From contig NZ_CP129121.1 of assembly GCF_030406665.1 (NCBI RefSeq), positions 2,480,001 to 2,544,000 of the forward strand: a stretch of DNA of 64,000 nt, read 5' to 3'. Positions 46,993-56,180 of the stretch are shown here, in pieces; positions within the stretch are counted from its first letter, which is position 1, and every line of letters begins with the position of its first letter. The stretch comes from Halomonas halophila. Lineage in GTDB: Bacteria > Pseudomonadota > Gammaproteobacteria > Pseudomonadales > Halomonadaceae. The notes below the pieces were generated by a model. It ran no database searches. It worked only from the letters and a program-made list of their open reading frames with translations, and was not told the origin of the DNA. The translations under genes and the position numbers were made by a program.

Positions 46993-48077
46993 ATGACGCC
47001 GTTCGACTATCGCGCCCGCCCATGGCCAGGATAAGCGTCTCGCACTCCGCCTGGCACTGGGGCTGGCTGGCACCGCTGCTGCTGTTCGCCGCGGTGATGG
47101 CAGGCACCGCCATCGGCGAAACCGCGATTCCGTTCGACACCATCCTCAAGGTGCTGGCCAACCATCTCGGTGGCACGGCCTTCGCGGTGGATCGCATCGA
47201 TGCCGGCATCGTCTGGGAATACCGTCTGAGTCGGGCGATCCTCGCCGCCTGCTGCGGCGCCGGCCTGGCGCTCGCCGGCGTGGTGCTGCAGGCGCTGCTG
47301 CGCAATCCCCTGGCCGACCCCTTCCTGATGGGCATCTCCGCCGGCGCCTCCACCGGCGCGGTGTCGGTGGCCATCCTCGGCGTCGGCGCCGGCACCCTGA
47401 CGCTGTCGCTCGGCGCCTTCGCCGGCGCAGGCCTGGCCTTCGGTCTGGTGGTGCTGCTGGCCCATGCCGCCGGCAGCGGCACCGGCGGCGGCCGCGCGAC
47501 CCAGGCCGCCGGCGCCATCATCCTCGCCGGCATCGCCGGCTCGCAGCTGTTCAACGCCCTCACCGCGCTGATCATCGCCAAGTCGGCGAGCGCCGAGCAG
47601 GCCCGCGGCATCATGTTCTGGCTGATGGGCAACCTCTCCGGCGTGCGCTGGAGCGACGTCGCCCTGGGGCTTCCCGCCGCCCTGGCGGGCCTGGCGATCT
47701 GCCTGTGGTACCGGCGCGCCCTGGACGCCTTCACCTTCGGCGCCGACAGCGCCGCGTCGCTGGGCATCCCCGTGCGCCGGGTGCGCGGCGTGCTGATCGC
47801 CGCCATGGCGCTGGTCACCGCCGCCATGGTGTCCATGGTCGGCGCCATCGGCTTCGTCGGGCTGGTGATTCCCCATGCCATGCGCTTCCTGGTCGGCAGC
47901 CGCCACACCCGGCTGCTGCCCGCCTCGGCGCTGGCCGGGGCCGTCTTCCTGATCGGCGCCGACGTGCTCTCGCGCACCCTGGTGGCCGGCCAGGTGCTGC
48001 CGATCGGCGTGGTCACGGCGCTGATCGGCGCCCCGGCCTTCGCCCTGATCCTGATCCGTGGGGCGAGGACGCAATGA
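46989..48077 (+). CDS. FecCD/BtuC-family ABC permease
   Basis: Inner-membrane permease, 362 residues with about ten hydrophobic helices. RNPLADPFLMGISAGASTG, GFVGLVIPHAMRFLVGS and VLPIGVVTALIGAPAFALIL are the hallmark FecCD blocks. ATG 46989 overlaps the preceding stop (ATGA). It pairs with the next gene's ATPase and the preceding binding protein. It is paralogous to btuC at 50219-51217, so the locus encodes two full FecCD-class importers. Confidence 0.88.
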   Translation: MNDAVRLSRPPMARISVSHSAWHWGWLAPLLLFAAVMAGTAIGETAIPFDTILKVLANHLGGTAFAVDRIDAGIVWEYRLSRAILAACCGAGLALAGVVLQALLRNPLADPFLMGISAGASTGAVSVAILGVGAGTLTLSLGAFAGAGLAFGLVVLLAHAAGSGTGGGRATQAAGAIILAGIAGSQLFNALTALIIAKSASAEQARGIMFWLMGNLSGVRWSDVALGLPAALAGLAICLWYRRALDAFTFGADSAASLGIPVRRVRGVLIAAMALVTAAMVSMVGAIGFVGLVIPHAMRFLVGSRHTRLLPASALAGAVFLIGADVLSRTLVAGQVLPIGVVTALIGAPAFALILIRGARTQ

Positions 48078-48838
48078 GACTCTGCGCCGAACGCGTCGAC
48101 TGGCGAGTCCACGGCCGCCGGCTGCTGGACGACGTCAGTCTGACGGTGGAACCGGGCGAGACCTTCGGCCTGGTCGGCCCCAACGGCTCGGGCAAGACCA
48201 CCCTGCTGCGCGTGCTGGCCGGGCTGCGGCGGCCGAAGACCGGCCGCGCACTGGCGGACGGCCGGCCGATGCACGCCATGAAACCTCACGAGATCGCCCG
48301 CGCCATCGCCTTCGTCGAGCAGCAGGCGGACACCCTCGACCGCCTCCAGGTGCGCGAGGCCGTGGCACTGGGCCGCACGCCCTTCCTGTCGCCGCTGAGT
48401 CCCTGGCGCGAAGAGGACGATGCCATCGTCGACCGGGCACTGGCCGAGGTCGGCCTCGAGGCAATGGCCGAACGCCTGTGGCACACCCTCTCCGGCGGCG
48501 AGCGCCAGCGCGTGCACATCGCCCGCGCCCTGGCCCAGCGGCCCCGCGCCTTGCTGCTCGACGAGCCGACCAACCACCTGGACATCCGCCACCAGCTATC
48601 GATCCTGCGCCTGGTGAGGCGGCTGCCGATCACCGTGGTCGTCGCCCTGCACGACCTCGATCAGGCCATGGACTGCGACCGAATCGGCGTGATGGAAGGC
48701 GGCCGCCTCATCGACATCGGGCCGCCCCGGGAGGTGCTGACCCTCGAGCGACTGCGCCACACCTTCGGCGTGCACGCCGACTTCCTCGACGATCCCGAAC
48801 AGGATCGACCGGTGCTGCGCTTCCGCCGCGCCCTGTAG
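48074..48838 (+). CDS. FecCD-type ABC transporter ATPase
   Basis: Cytoplasmic ATPase subunit, 254 residues. Walker A is GPNGSGKTT (about 35-43), the signature is TLSGGERQRVHIARAL, Walker B is LLLDEPTNHLD and the H-loop is ALHDL, all of the FecE/BtuD class. It overlaps the permease stop by ATGA. It ends the three-gene ABC operon; a small unknown gene follows after 46 bases and may be cotranscribed. Confidence 0.9.
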   Translation: MRLCAERVDWRVHGRRLLDDVSLTVEPGETFGLVGPNGSGKTTLLRVLAGLRRPKTGRALADGRPMHAMKPHEIARAIAFVEQQADTLDRLQVREAVALGRTPFLSPLSPWREEDDAIVDRALAEVGLEAMAERLWHTLSGGERQRVHIARALAQRPRALLLDEPTNHLDIRHQLSILRLVRRLPITVVVALHDLDQAMDCDRIGVMEGGRLIDIGPPREVLTLERLRHTFGVHADFLDDPEQDRPVLRFRRAL

Positions 48839-48884
48839 ATCGCTACCCTGCCCCACCACACGACATGACACGAGAGGGCTCGAC

Positions 48885-49247
48885 ATGCTCGACAAGAAAG
48901 CCAGCCGGCAAATGGAACGCCGGCTGACCCAGGCCCTGACCGACGCCTGCGAGACCGCCAAGCCGCTGCTGCCGGGCTTCGCCTGGCTGACCCACTTGGT
49001 GGACTACCGCCGCTTCCCCGACAGCCTGCGGGTGGTCTGGGTGTTCGAGACCCAGGACGACCTGGCCCGCGCGCTCAAGGGCGACGACCGCCGCCGCATG
49101 CGCGAGCTCACCGAAGCCGCCCTGTTCGAGGTGGACGTGGATATCCGCGACATCGACGCCCATCTGGACGCCGACAGCGAGGAAGAGTGCCGCCGCGTGC
49201 ACGGCGGCGACTGGGAGCGGCGGCTGGCCGTGCTGGAGCGGCACTGA
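48885..49247 (+). CDS. Conserved hypothetical protein
   Basis: A 120-residue acidic soluble protein, not assigned to a function. It contains LTDACETAKPLLPGFAWLTHLVDY and a central VWVFETQDDLARAL stretch; the C terminus has several Asp/Glu and ends DWERRLAVLERH. There is no signal, membrane or nucleotide-binding motif. GAGGGCTCGAC precedes the ATG. Its stop overlaps the next start as TGATG, so it is coupled to the DUF1289 gene. Confidence 0.7.
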   Translation: MLDKKASRQMERRLTQALTDACETAKPLLPGFAWLTHLVDYRRFPDSLRVVWVFETQDDLARALKGDDRRRMRELTEAALFEVDVDIRDIDAHLDADSEEECRRVHGGDWERRLAVLERH

Positions 49248-49423
49248 TGGCCAAGCGCATCGAGAGCCCCTGCGTCTCGATCTGCCAGCTGAAGGGCGGG
49301 CTGTGCGTGGGCTGCGGCCGCACCACCGATGAGATCACCCGCTGGCAGTCGATGAAGCGCCCGGAGCGCATGAAGACCAACCAGCTCGCGACGCAGCGGC
49401 TGAAGAAGCTGAAAAAGGACTGA
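49247..49423 (+). CDS. DUF1289 small cysteine protein
   Basis: A 58-residue DUF1289 protein with four cysteines: CVSIC near residues 9-13 and CVGC at about 20-23, likely a zinc or Fe-S site. It has the family's RxTDEI-type helix and a basic tail (RLKKLKK). The function of the family is not established. It overlaps the preceding gene by one base and ends one base from the convergent btuD stop. Confidence 0.85.
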   Translation: MAKRIESPCVSICQLKGGLCVGCGRTTDEITRWQSMKRPERMKTNQLATQRLKKLKKD

Positions 49424-49424
49424 G

Positions 49425-50218
<794 letters not shown>

Positions 50219-50222
<4 letters not shown>

Positions 50223-51217
50223 CGCCGGCTCCGCTGCAGCAGGAAGAGGAAGGTCGGCACCCCGATCAGCGCGGTAATCACGCCCACCGGCAGCTGCTGC
50301 GGGGCGATCAGGGTACGCGCCAGGGTATCGGCCAGGGTCAGCAGGGTGCCGCCGGCCAGCAGACTCGCCGGCAGGATGCGCCGCTGGTCGTTGCCGAGCC
50401 GCAGACGCAGCATGTGCGGCACCATCAGGCCGACGAAGCCGACGCTGCCGGCGGTGGTCACCGCCACCGCGGTGACCAGGCTCGCCAGCAGGTAGAGGGC
50501 CCACTCCAGCGGCCGCACCGCCACGCCCAGCGCGGCGGCCTGCAGCCCGCCCCGGGCCAGCACGTTGAGGGTACGCCCCAGCGGCAGCACCACGGCCAGC
50601 GCGGCCGCGGCCGTCACCAGCACCGGCCAGGGGCTGCCGGCGTAGGCCAGATCGCCCATCAGCCAGTAGAGCATGCCGGGCAGGCGCTCCACCGGGCTGA
50701 CCGCCAGCAGGAAGCTGATCAGCGCGCCCCAGCCCGAGGCCATCACCACCCCGGTGAGCAGCAGCCGAGTCGGCGTCCAGCTGCCGCCGCCGTGGGCCAG
50801 GCCGAACACGATCAGCGTCGAGGCCAGCGCTCCGGCGAAGGCCGCGCCGCCCACCAGGGCGGCGCCGAGTCCGGCCAGCATGGCGGCGAGCGCCGCCACC
50901 GAGGCGCCGCCGGAGAGCCCCAGCACGTAGGGATCGGCCAGCGGGTTGCGCAGCAGGATCTGCATCAGCGCGCCGGCCATGGCCAGCAGCGCGCCGGTGC
51001 CGAAGGCCGCAAGCGCCCGGGGCAGGCGCAGCTCCAGCACCAGGGTGCGATGCAGCGCCTCGCCGCCGCCGGTCAGCACCTGGACGAGCTCGCCCGGGCC
51101 GATCGCCACGCTGCCGAGGGACAGCGCCAGCCCCTGAGACAGCAGCGCCGCCAGCGCCAGCCCGACCAGCGGGCCGCGGGCGCTACTCAGCCGCTCCGAC
51201 GCCCTAGCGCCGCTCAC
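50219..51217 (-). CDS. btuC: Vitamin B12 ABC transporter permease
   Basis: BtuC/FecCD permease, 332 residues with roughly ten helices. RNPLADPYVLGLSGGAS, GFVGLMVPHMLRL and QLPVGVITALIGVPTFLFLL are the conserved segments. The start is GTG 51217 with GGAGG 5-8 bases upstream, inside the end of btuF (14-base overlap). It acts with BtuF and BtuD to import cobalamin from the periplasm. Confidence 0.92.
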
Positions 51218-52115
51218 GGGCGGCCTCCAGATCCGCGCACAGCGCCCGGGTGCCCTCGACCAGCCGCGGCGTGGCGCGCTGCACCAGGTCGGGGTCGACG
51301 AAGAACAGGTTGTCGCGGCGCACCGCGGTCAGCTCGGGAAAGTCGCGCCAGGCCTCGAGCCAGCGGAAGTCGGCCTTGCCCATACCGCCGGTGATGATCG
51401 CCTCGGGATCGCGGGCCAGCACGGCTTCGCGGCCGATGCGCGGCACCAGCGGCGACTCGTCGGCGAACAGGGTCTCACCGCCGCACAGCGACAGCGCCCG
51501 GCTGATCCAGTGCTCGCCGTTGACCGTCATCAGCGGCTCGTCCCAGACCTGGTAGAAGACCGACACCGGGGCGGCGCCGGCGTATCGGCTGCGCAGCTCG
51601 GCCACCTCGCCGCGCAGCCTGTCGGCCGCGGCCCGGCCTTGCGCCTCGCTGCCGGCCAGCGCGCCCAGGCGCTCGAGGCTCGAGGCGATGGCGGCGAAGT
51701 CGCCGGCGTCGGAGAAATAGACCGGCAGACCGAGCGCGGCCAGGCGCTCGACCTGCTCCCGGGGATTGCCGCTCGACCAGGCCACGATCAGGTCGGGGTC
51801 GAGGGCCAGCAGCGCTTCGAGGTCGAGGCGGTCGTAGCTGCCGACCCGGGGCAGATCCTCGGCCGCGGCGGGATAGTCGCTGAAGCTCACCGCCCCCACC
51901 ACCTGCTCGCCGGCGCCGGCAGAGAACAATAGCTCAGTGACGCCGGGCGAGAGCGCCACGATGCGCGTCGCCGGTGCGGCCAGGCAGACCTCACGCTCGG
52001 CATCGTCAGTGACGCAGATCGACTCATCGGCCTGGGCCTGCGCGAAAGACAGCCCCGCCGTCAGCCACAGCATGGCCACGACGGCCCACCGCGCCGGGTG
52101 TCGCCGGATCGGCAT
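51204..52115 (-). CDS. btuF: Periplasmic cobalamin-binding protein
   Basis: BtuF-type binding protein, 303-residue precursor with a signal peptide ending FAQAQA near 28. TRIVALSPGVTELLFSAGAGEQVVG, RVGSYDRLDLEALLALDPDLIVAW and YQVWDEPLMTVNGEHWIS agree with BtuF. ATG 52115 overlaps the btuB stop as TGATG. It passes B12 from the BtuB receptor side to BtuCD. Confidence 0.92.
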   Translation of the reverse strand: MPIRRHPARWAVVAMLWLTAGLSFAQAQADESICVTDDAEREVCLAAPATRIVALSPGVTELLFSAGAGEQVVGAVSFSDYPAAAEDLPRVGSYDRLDLEALLALDPDLIVAWSSGNPREQVERLAALGLPVYFSDAGDFAAIASSLERLGALAGSEAQGRAAADRLRGEVAELRSRYAGAAPVSVFYQVWDEPLMTVNGEHWISRALSLCGGETLFADESPLVPRIGREAVLARDPEAIITGGMGKADFRWLEAWRDFPELTAVRRDNLFFVDPDLVQRATPRLVEGTRALCADLEAARERR

Positions 52116-53953
52116 CAGCCGCCGAAGCTCACGCTGACAAAGGCCGCGCGGCCCGGGCTGTTGTAGCCACCGACCGTCTGGTACTGCTTGTCGAGCAGGT
52201 TCTCCAGCGTCAGGCGCGTCGACCAGCCCGGGGCGAAATTCCAGCCGGCGCGCAGGTCGAGGGTGGCGAAGCCGCCGAGGCGCTGTTCGTTGGCCTCATC
52301 CGCATAGCGATGGTCCTGGGCGATCACCGAGCCGCCAAGCGTCCAGTCGCCCAGCGCGCGGTCGGCGTCGAAGCGCAGGCTGCGCGAGGCACGATGCTGC
52401 AGACGCTTGCCGGTCTCGCGGTTCTCGGGGTCGACGTAGGTCAGGGCGGCGCGCAGCGTCCAGTCCTCAACGTCGGCGCCGGTGGCGACTTCCACGCCGC
52501 GAATCCGGGCCCGGTCGACGTTGTCCGTGGTATCGACGAAGCCATCGCCGTCGCTGTCGACATTGGTGATCAGGTCGTCGATGTCGCTCTGGTAGACCGC
52601 CAGGTCCCAGAATCCGCGGCCGAGCTGGCCCCGGATGCCCAGCTCATAGGTCTCCGAGGTTTCCGGGTCGAGATCCGGATTGCCTACGAAGAAGCCATCG
52701 AACGGATAGTAGAGGTCGTTGAACGTCGGCGCGCGGAAGGCGGTGCCATAGCTGGCCCGCAGGGTATGGATATCGTCGAGGGCGACACCCAGCGCCAGGC
52801 TGCCGGTCGTCTCCTCGCCGTAGGCCTCGTTGTCGTCGTGGCGCAGCGAGGCCTGGACGGTCAGCGGCGAGAAATCCATCAGCGCCTGGGTAAAGACGGC
52901 CGTGTTGTCGCGACTCTCCACCGAAAAAGCCCCGCTTCCGGTCTCGCTGTCGTTGACCTCTTCCTCACGGTATTCTCCGCCGACGACCAGCTGGTGCGGC
53001 CCCAGGTCCAGGGTATTTTCCCAGCGTGCCGTCTGCGCCTGGGTATCGAAGACACTGCCATACAGCGGCGTTGCCTGCTTGTCCCTCGCCTCGCTCAGCG
53101 TCAGGCGGCTGGACCAGGTCTCGGTGATCGGCAGCTCACCGTAGACGCCGGCCACCTGCTGCACGTAATCGGTATCGGCGGGAGTGCCGAAGGCATCGAA
53201 CTCGGTATTGCCGCGCGCCCGCAGCGCCAGCACGCCCAGCTCGGCGCCGCCGGCGAAGGTGTGCGAGAGGCGCATCAGACCGGTGGTGTTGTCGTAGCCC
53301 TTGTCGCCCTCGCCGTCGACGATCTCGTAGCCGTCGCTCTCCAGTCGGCTGGCGGCCACATAGTAGCGGGTGCCCCCCTCGCTGCCGGACAGCGAGGCAC
53401 TGGCACGGCGGGTATCGAAGCTGCCGCCGCCGAGCGTGATGCGCGGGGCCGGCTCGCCCTCGCCCTCGGGGGTGAACAGCTGGACCACGCCGCCCACGGC
53501 GTCGGCGCCGTAGAGGCTGCCGCGGGGGCCACGCACGATCTCGACGCGCTCGAACATGCGCGGCTCGAGAAACTGCCAGGCCGGGCCGCCAGCGGTGGCG
53601 GAGCGCAGCCGGATACCGTCGATCATCAGCGGCGTGGACTCGCTGCCGGTGCCACGCAGGTAGACGCTGGTGGTCTTGCCGAAGCCGCCGCTGGAGGTCA
53701 CGTCGACGCCGGGCTGGGCGCGCAGCGCATCGGTAATGTCCGTCGGGTCCTGACGGCGCAGCTGGTCCTCGTCGATCACGGTGACCGAGGCCAGGCTCTC
53801 GTCGGCGGTGCGCGGCGCCAGAGCGGCGGTCACCACCAGCGGGTTGAGGGTCTCGGCGGCGGCGTCATCGGCGGCCTCGCCCTGGGCCTGGACGGCCAGC
53901 GGCAGCGCGGCCAGGGCAAACGCCAGGCCGCGGGAGGGATAGGGCTTGTTCAT
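52115..53953 (-). CDS. btuB: TonB-dependent cobalamin receptor
   Basis: Outer-membrane B12 receptor, 612-residue precursor. A signal peptide (to about 24) is followed by a TonB box (LNPLVVTAAL, about 36-45), a plug domain with VYLRGTGSESTPLMIDGIRL and RGPRGSLYGADAVGGVVQLFTP, and a 22-strand barrel. A calcium-like Asp-rich loop (NVDSDGDGFVDT) occurs in an extracellular loop, and NLLDKQYQTVGGYNSPGRA lies near the end. The last residues are SFGG rather than a terminal Phe. AAGGA precedes ATG 53953. A riboswitch lies just upstream. Confidence 0.93.
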   Translation of the reverse strand: MNKPYPSRGLAFALAALPLAVQAQGEAADDAAAETLNPLVVTAALAPRTADESLASVTVIDEDQLRRQDPTDITDALRAQPGVDVTSSGGFGKTTSVYLRGTGSESTPLMIDGIRLRSATAGGPAWQFLEPRMFERVEIVRGPRGSLYGADAVGGVVQLFTPEGEGEPAPRITLGGGSFDTRRASASLSGSEGGTRYYVAASRLESDGYEIVDGEGDKGYDNTTGLMRLSHTFAGGAELGVLALRARGNTEFDAFGTPADTDYVQQVAGVYGELPITETWSSRLTLSEARDKQATPLYGSVFDTQAQTARWENTLDLGPHQLVVGGEYREEEVNDSETGSGAFSVESRDNTAVFTQALMDFSPLTVQASLRHDDNEAYGEETTGSLALGVALDDIHTLRASYGTAFRAPTFNDLYYPFDGFFVGNPDLDPETSETYELGIRGQLGRGFWDLAVYQSDIDDLITNVDSDGDGFVDTTDNVDRARIRGVEVATGADVEDWTLRAALTYVDPENRETGKRLQHRASRSLRFDADRALGDWTLGGSVIAQDHRYADEANEQRLGGFATLDLRAGWNFAPGWSTRLTLENLLDKQYQTVGGYNSPGRAAFVSVSFGG

Positions 53954-54041
53954 GGGAGTCCTTGCTCACCGTGCTCACCCGCACGGCGTATCGGTTTTTA
54001 TCCAGCCGCGGGCTGTCTCGCCCATTGCGGCGCTGGCTCTC

Positions 54042-54212
54042 GGGCCGGTCTCCGGGCTGACGAGCGAGGCGCCTGTGCGCCTCCACACCGCCGCCTTCCC
54101 GTGCGTGGCACAGTGGCATGTGGCGGTGCGTGACTCGATCACCGTTGCGGGGGCAGCGTCGGACTGGATCACCGACTTCCCGTTTACCCTCGCCCTTCTT
54201 GTCGGGGCCTGT
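54042..54212 (-). ncRNA. Cobalamin riboswitch (btuB)
   Basis: Minus strand: GGGTAAACGGGAAGTCGGTGA, the core GCTGCCCCCGCAACGGT (54141-54157) and the closing CAGCCCGGAGACCGGCCC. It lies about 90 bases upstream of btuB. No poly-T terminator is seen between it and btuB, so translational control is likely. Confidence 0.95.
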
Positions 54213-54260
54213 TGCGCCTGCCGACAGGACAGACTGGCGGGTCACCCGAGAGTGCGGCGT

Positions 54261-54289
54261 AAGCTAGCAATCGCCTACCGGGGCGTCAA
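54261..54289 (-). promoter_or_regulatory. Promoter of the btuB riboswitch transcript
   Basis: Minus strand: TTGACG, 17-bp spacer, TAGCTT, about 45 bp upstream of the aptamer. It is the best sigma-70 match in this gap. Confidence 0.6.
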
Positions 54290-54320
54290 CGCGGCATGGA
54301 GACGTTGGCACGAGGTGAGG

Positions 54321-54418
54321 GGCGCCGGGGACAGGTCGTAGAGGGGGTTTTTGCCATGGATGGCAAAAGTAGCGCCCCGGGATGGGTTCACAGCGCCCCT
54401 CAGAGACCTGTCGCCGGG
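54321..54418. repeat. Dispersed palindromic element, type I without apex module (copy D, inverted)
   Basis: Outer arms GCCGGGGACAGGTC / GACCTGTCGCCGGG. The inner arms give TTTTTGCC-ATGGATGG-CAAAAGTAGCGCC and GGATGGGTTCACAGCGCCC. It is the same element as copies A and C in the opposite orientation, with the short apex. It occupies the gap between the btuB promoter and the CobU-like gene; nothing else is seen in 53954-54457 besides the riboswitch and promoter. Confidence 0.8.
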
Positions 54419-54457
54419 AAAGCCCCGAGTGATGTCTCTGGGGCCGGAGCAAGGCCC

Positions 54458-54880
54458 TCACAATCTCCGCGCCAACCCATGGCGCACATACCAGACCGAT
54501 TCGGCGCGGGCGGCGGCATCCTGTGCCAGCCAGCCGGCCAGATCGCGCAGGCGTCGGTCCGCCGCGTCCATGGGCACGATGCCGCGGCCCATCTCGGGCA
54601 GGATCAGCACGATCTCTCCCCTCGCCTCCCGCTCGGCGTCTTTCAGCGCGTCGAGCGACGCGACCAGCCGCGCGCGCAGCCGGTCATCGTCGGGCTCCGT
54701 GGCCAGCGCGTTTTCCAGCCAGCGCGTCCAGCCGGTCAGCACCCGCACCGCGCCCGGGCGCAGGTCATGCTCGCGGCCGTCGAGCCCCAGCTCGTCGATC
54801 CGAGCCCAGCCGGCGTCGGGGAAGCGCGCCGCTACGAGATCGCGCTTGCCGGCGCAGGCACCGCCGATGAAGAGCTGCAT
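54458..54880 (-). CDS. Shortened CobU-like protein, function uncertain
   Basis: A 140-residue relative of CobU/CobP, recognised by a Walker-A-like FIGGACAGKRDL (6-13) at the N terminus and LPEMGRGIVPMDAADRRLRDLAGWL (start about 94), which parallels the NEVGxGIVP region of CobU. It lacks the DEMxxRIxxHxxxR segment that carries the guanylated His in CobU, and is about 40 residues shorter. A full CobU is encoded at 56177-56719, so this is an extra, probably non-guanylating paralogue (a kinase or corrinoid-binding regulator are possibilities). AGGAGGA lies 10 bases upstream. Its start overlaps cobC by 49 bases. Confidence 0.7.
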   Translation of the reverse strand: MQLFIGGACAGKRDLVAARFPDAGWARIDELGLDGREHDLRPGAVRVLTGWTRWLENALATEPDDDRLRARLVASLDALKDAEREARGEIVLILPEMGRGIVPMDAADRRLRDLAGWLAQDAAARAESVWYVRHGLARRL

Positions 54881-55470
54881 GACCAGCCGTCCTCCTCGAG
54901 TGTGAACGTGAAACGCCGCCCCTGGGCCTGGCCGACCACGCCGTCCCAGAAGTCCGCGTCTTCCAGACGCCGGCGCAGCTCGCGGATGGCGCCGCCGTGG
55001 CTGACCGCCAGCACGCGGCGATGGCCCGCCTTCCGCGCCTCGGCCAGCACCTCCTCGAGCCAGGCCGAGAGCCGCGCCCAGAGGTCGTCGGCGGACTCGC
55101 CGCCGGGCGTGGCCAGCCGACCCTGGCTGTCGACCCAGGCGCGATAGTCGGGATCGTCCTTGAGCTCGGCCCAGGTCCGCCCCTCGTAGTCGCCGAAGGC
55201 CAGCTCGCGTAGCCGGGCATCGAGGCGCGGTGCGCCGCTTTCCCGACCTTCCAGCACGTGGGCCAGGGTCTGGCGGCAGCGGGTCAGGTCGCTGCAGTGC
55301 ACGGCGTCGAAGGCGACGTCGGCCAGCGCCTCGCGCAGCCTGTCGAGGTCCGCCTCGGCGTCCGGCAGCAGCAGCGGAATGTCGCGATGGCCCTGGTAGC
55401 GGCGCTCACGGTTCCAGCTCGTCAGGCCATGACGAACGACCACCAGCTCCAGGCGATCAGCAGCAGCCAT
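54832..55470 (-). CDS. cobC: Alpha-ribazole-5'-phosphate phosphatase (histidine phosphatase family)
   Basis: Histidine phosphatase-family enzyme removing phosphate from alpha-ribazole phosphate or adenosylcobalamin-5'-phosphate (Salmonella CobC). It has 212 residues: catalytic VVVRHGLTSWN (Arg13, His14), HCSDLTRCRQT, LRELAFGDYEGRTW and LAVSHGGAIR. ATG 55470 has a perfect GGAGGAG SD. It overlaps cobS by 49 bases upstream and the CobU-like ORF by 49 bases downstream. The Ser-rich tail after FTLEEDGW reads in the overlap. Confidence 0.88.
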   Translation of the reverse strand: MAAADRLELVVVRHGLTSWNRERRYQGHRDIPLLLPDAEADLDRLREALADVAFDAVHCSDLTRCRQTLAHVLEGRESGAPRLDARLRELAFGDYEGRTWAELKDDPDYRAWVDSQGRLATPGGESADDLWARLSAWLEEVLAEARKAGHRRVLAVSHGGAIRELRRRLEDADFWDGVVGQAQGRRFTFTLEEDGWSCSSSSAVPAPASAIS

Positions 55471-56180
55471 AGTTCTCCTCCCTCGATGGCGGCGCCGACG
55501 ATGTCGCCATTGATGCCGCCGAAGGCCCGGCGCACCGCCCGGCCGTAGATGATGACGAAGCCCGCCAGGCCGACCAGCAGCCAAGCCAGCCCGGGCACGA
55601 AAACCAGACACGCCAGCGCCGGCAGCGCGGCCAGCACCAGGTCGCGCCGACCGAGACTCTGCTGCCAGGCGTGGGCCAGGCCCTCGGCGCGGGCGGCGGG
55701 CTGGCTCACCAGCAGGCCGACCGCGGCCAGCCGGCCCAGCGCCACCACCGGCACCAGCCACCAGGGGCTCGCCCCGGCCGCCAGCAGCGCCCACAGCAGT
55801 GCCGCCTTCCAGGCCAGCTGGAAGACCAGCGCCAGCATGCCGAAACTGCCGACCTGCGGGTCCTTCATGATCGCCCAGCGCTTCTCGAGCGGAGCGTTGC
55901 TGCCGAGCGCGTCGGCCAGGTCCATCAGTCCGTCGAGGTGCAGCCCGCCGGTCAGCGCCACCCACAGGCTGAGCAGCAAAAGCGTCAGCAGCGGCAGAGG
56001 CAGCAGGCCCTCGAGCAGCGTGCCGGCGGCGGCCACGATCACCCCCACCAGCGCACCCACCAGCGGATAGGCCCGCGCCGCCCAGCGCCGGGTGGCCGGC
56101 GTCCAGGGGCAGGCAAGCGTCACCGGCAGCCGGGTCAGGAACTGGATGGCCAGCAGCACGCCGAAGCCCGCGTCCTTCAT
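55422..56180 (-). CDS. cobS: Adenosylcobinamide-GDP ribazoletransferase
   Basis: Integral membrane cobalamin synthase (CobS/CobV) joining adenosylcobinamide-GDP to alpha-ribazole (phosphate). It has 252 residues with several hydrophobic helices. The family motifs are FLTRLPV, GGLHLDGLMDLADALGS (acidic metal site) and MKDPQVGSFGMLALV. ATG 56180 has AAGGAGG upstream and overlaps the cobU stop (ATGA). Confidence 0.94.
   Translation of the reverse strand: MKDAGFGVLLAIQFLTRLPVTLACPWTPATRRWAARAYPLVGALVGVIVAAAGTLLEGLLPLPLLTLLLLSLWVALTGGLHLDGLMDLADALGSNAPLEKRWAIMKDPQVGSFGMLALVFQLAWKAALLWALLAAGASPWWLVPVVALGRLAAVGLLVSQPAARAEGLAHAWQQSLGRRDLVLAALPALACLVFVPGLAWLLVGLAGFVIIYGRAVRRAFGGINGDIVGAAIEGGELWLLLIAWSWWSFVMA

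Noticed and set aside
45976..48838. Naming the plus-strand ABC genes btuF, btuC and btuD
   Set aside because: A complete riboswitch-controlled btuBFCD set is present at 49425-53953, and the promoter here carries a Zur-like site, not a riboswitch.
53990..54030. Short ORF MGETARGWIKTDTPCG after the btuB riboswitch as a second leader peptide
   Set aside because: No SD precedes it, it does not overlap btuB, and btuB has its own good SD.
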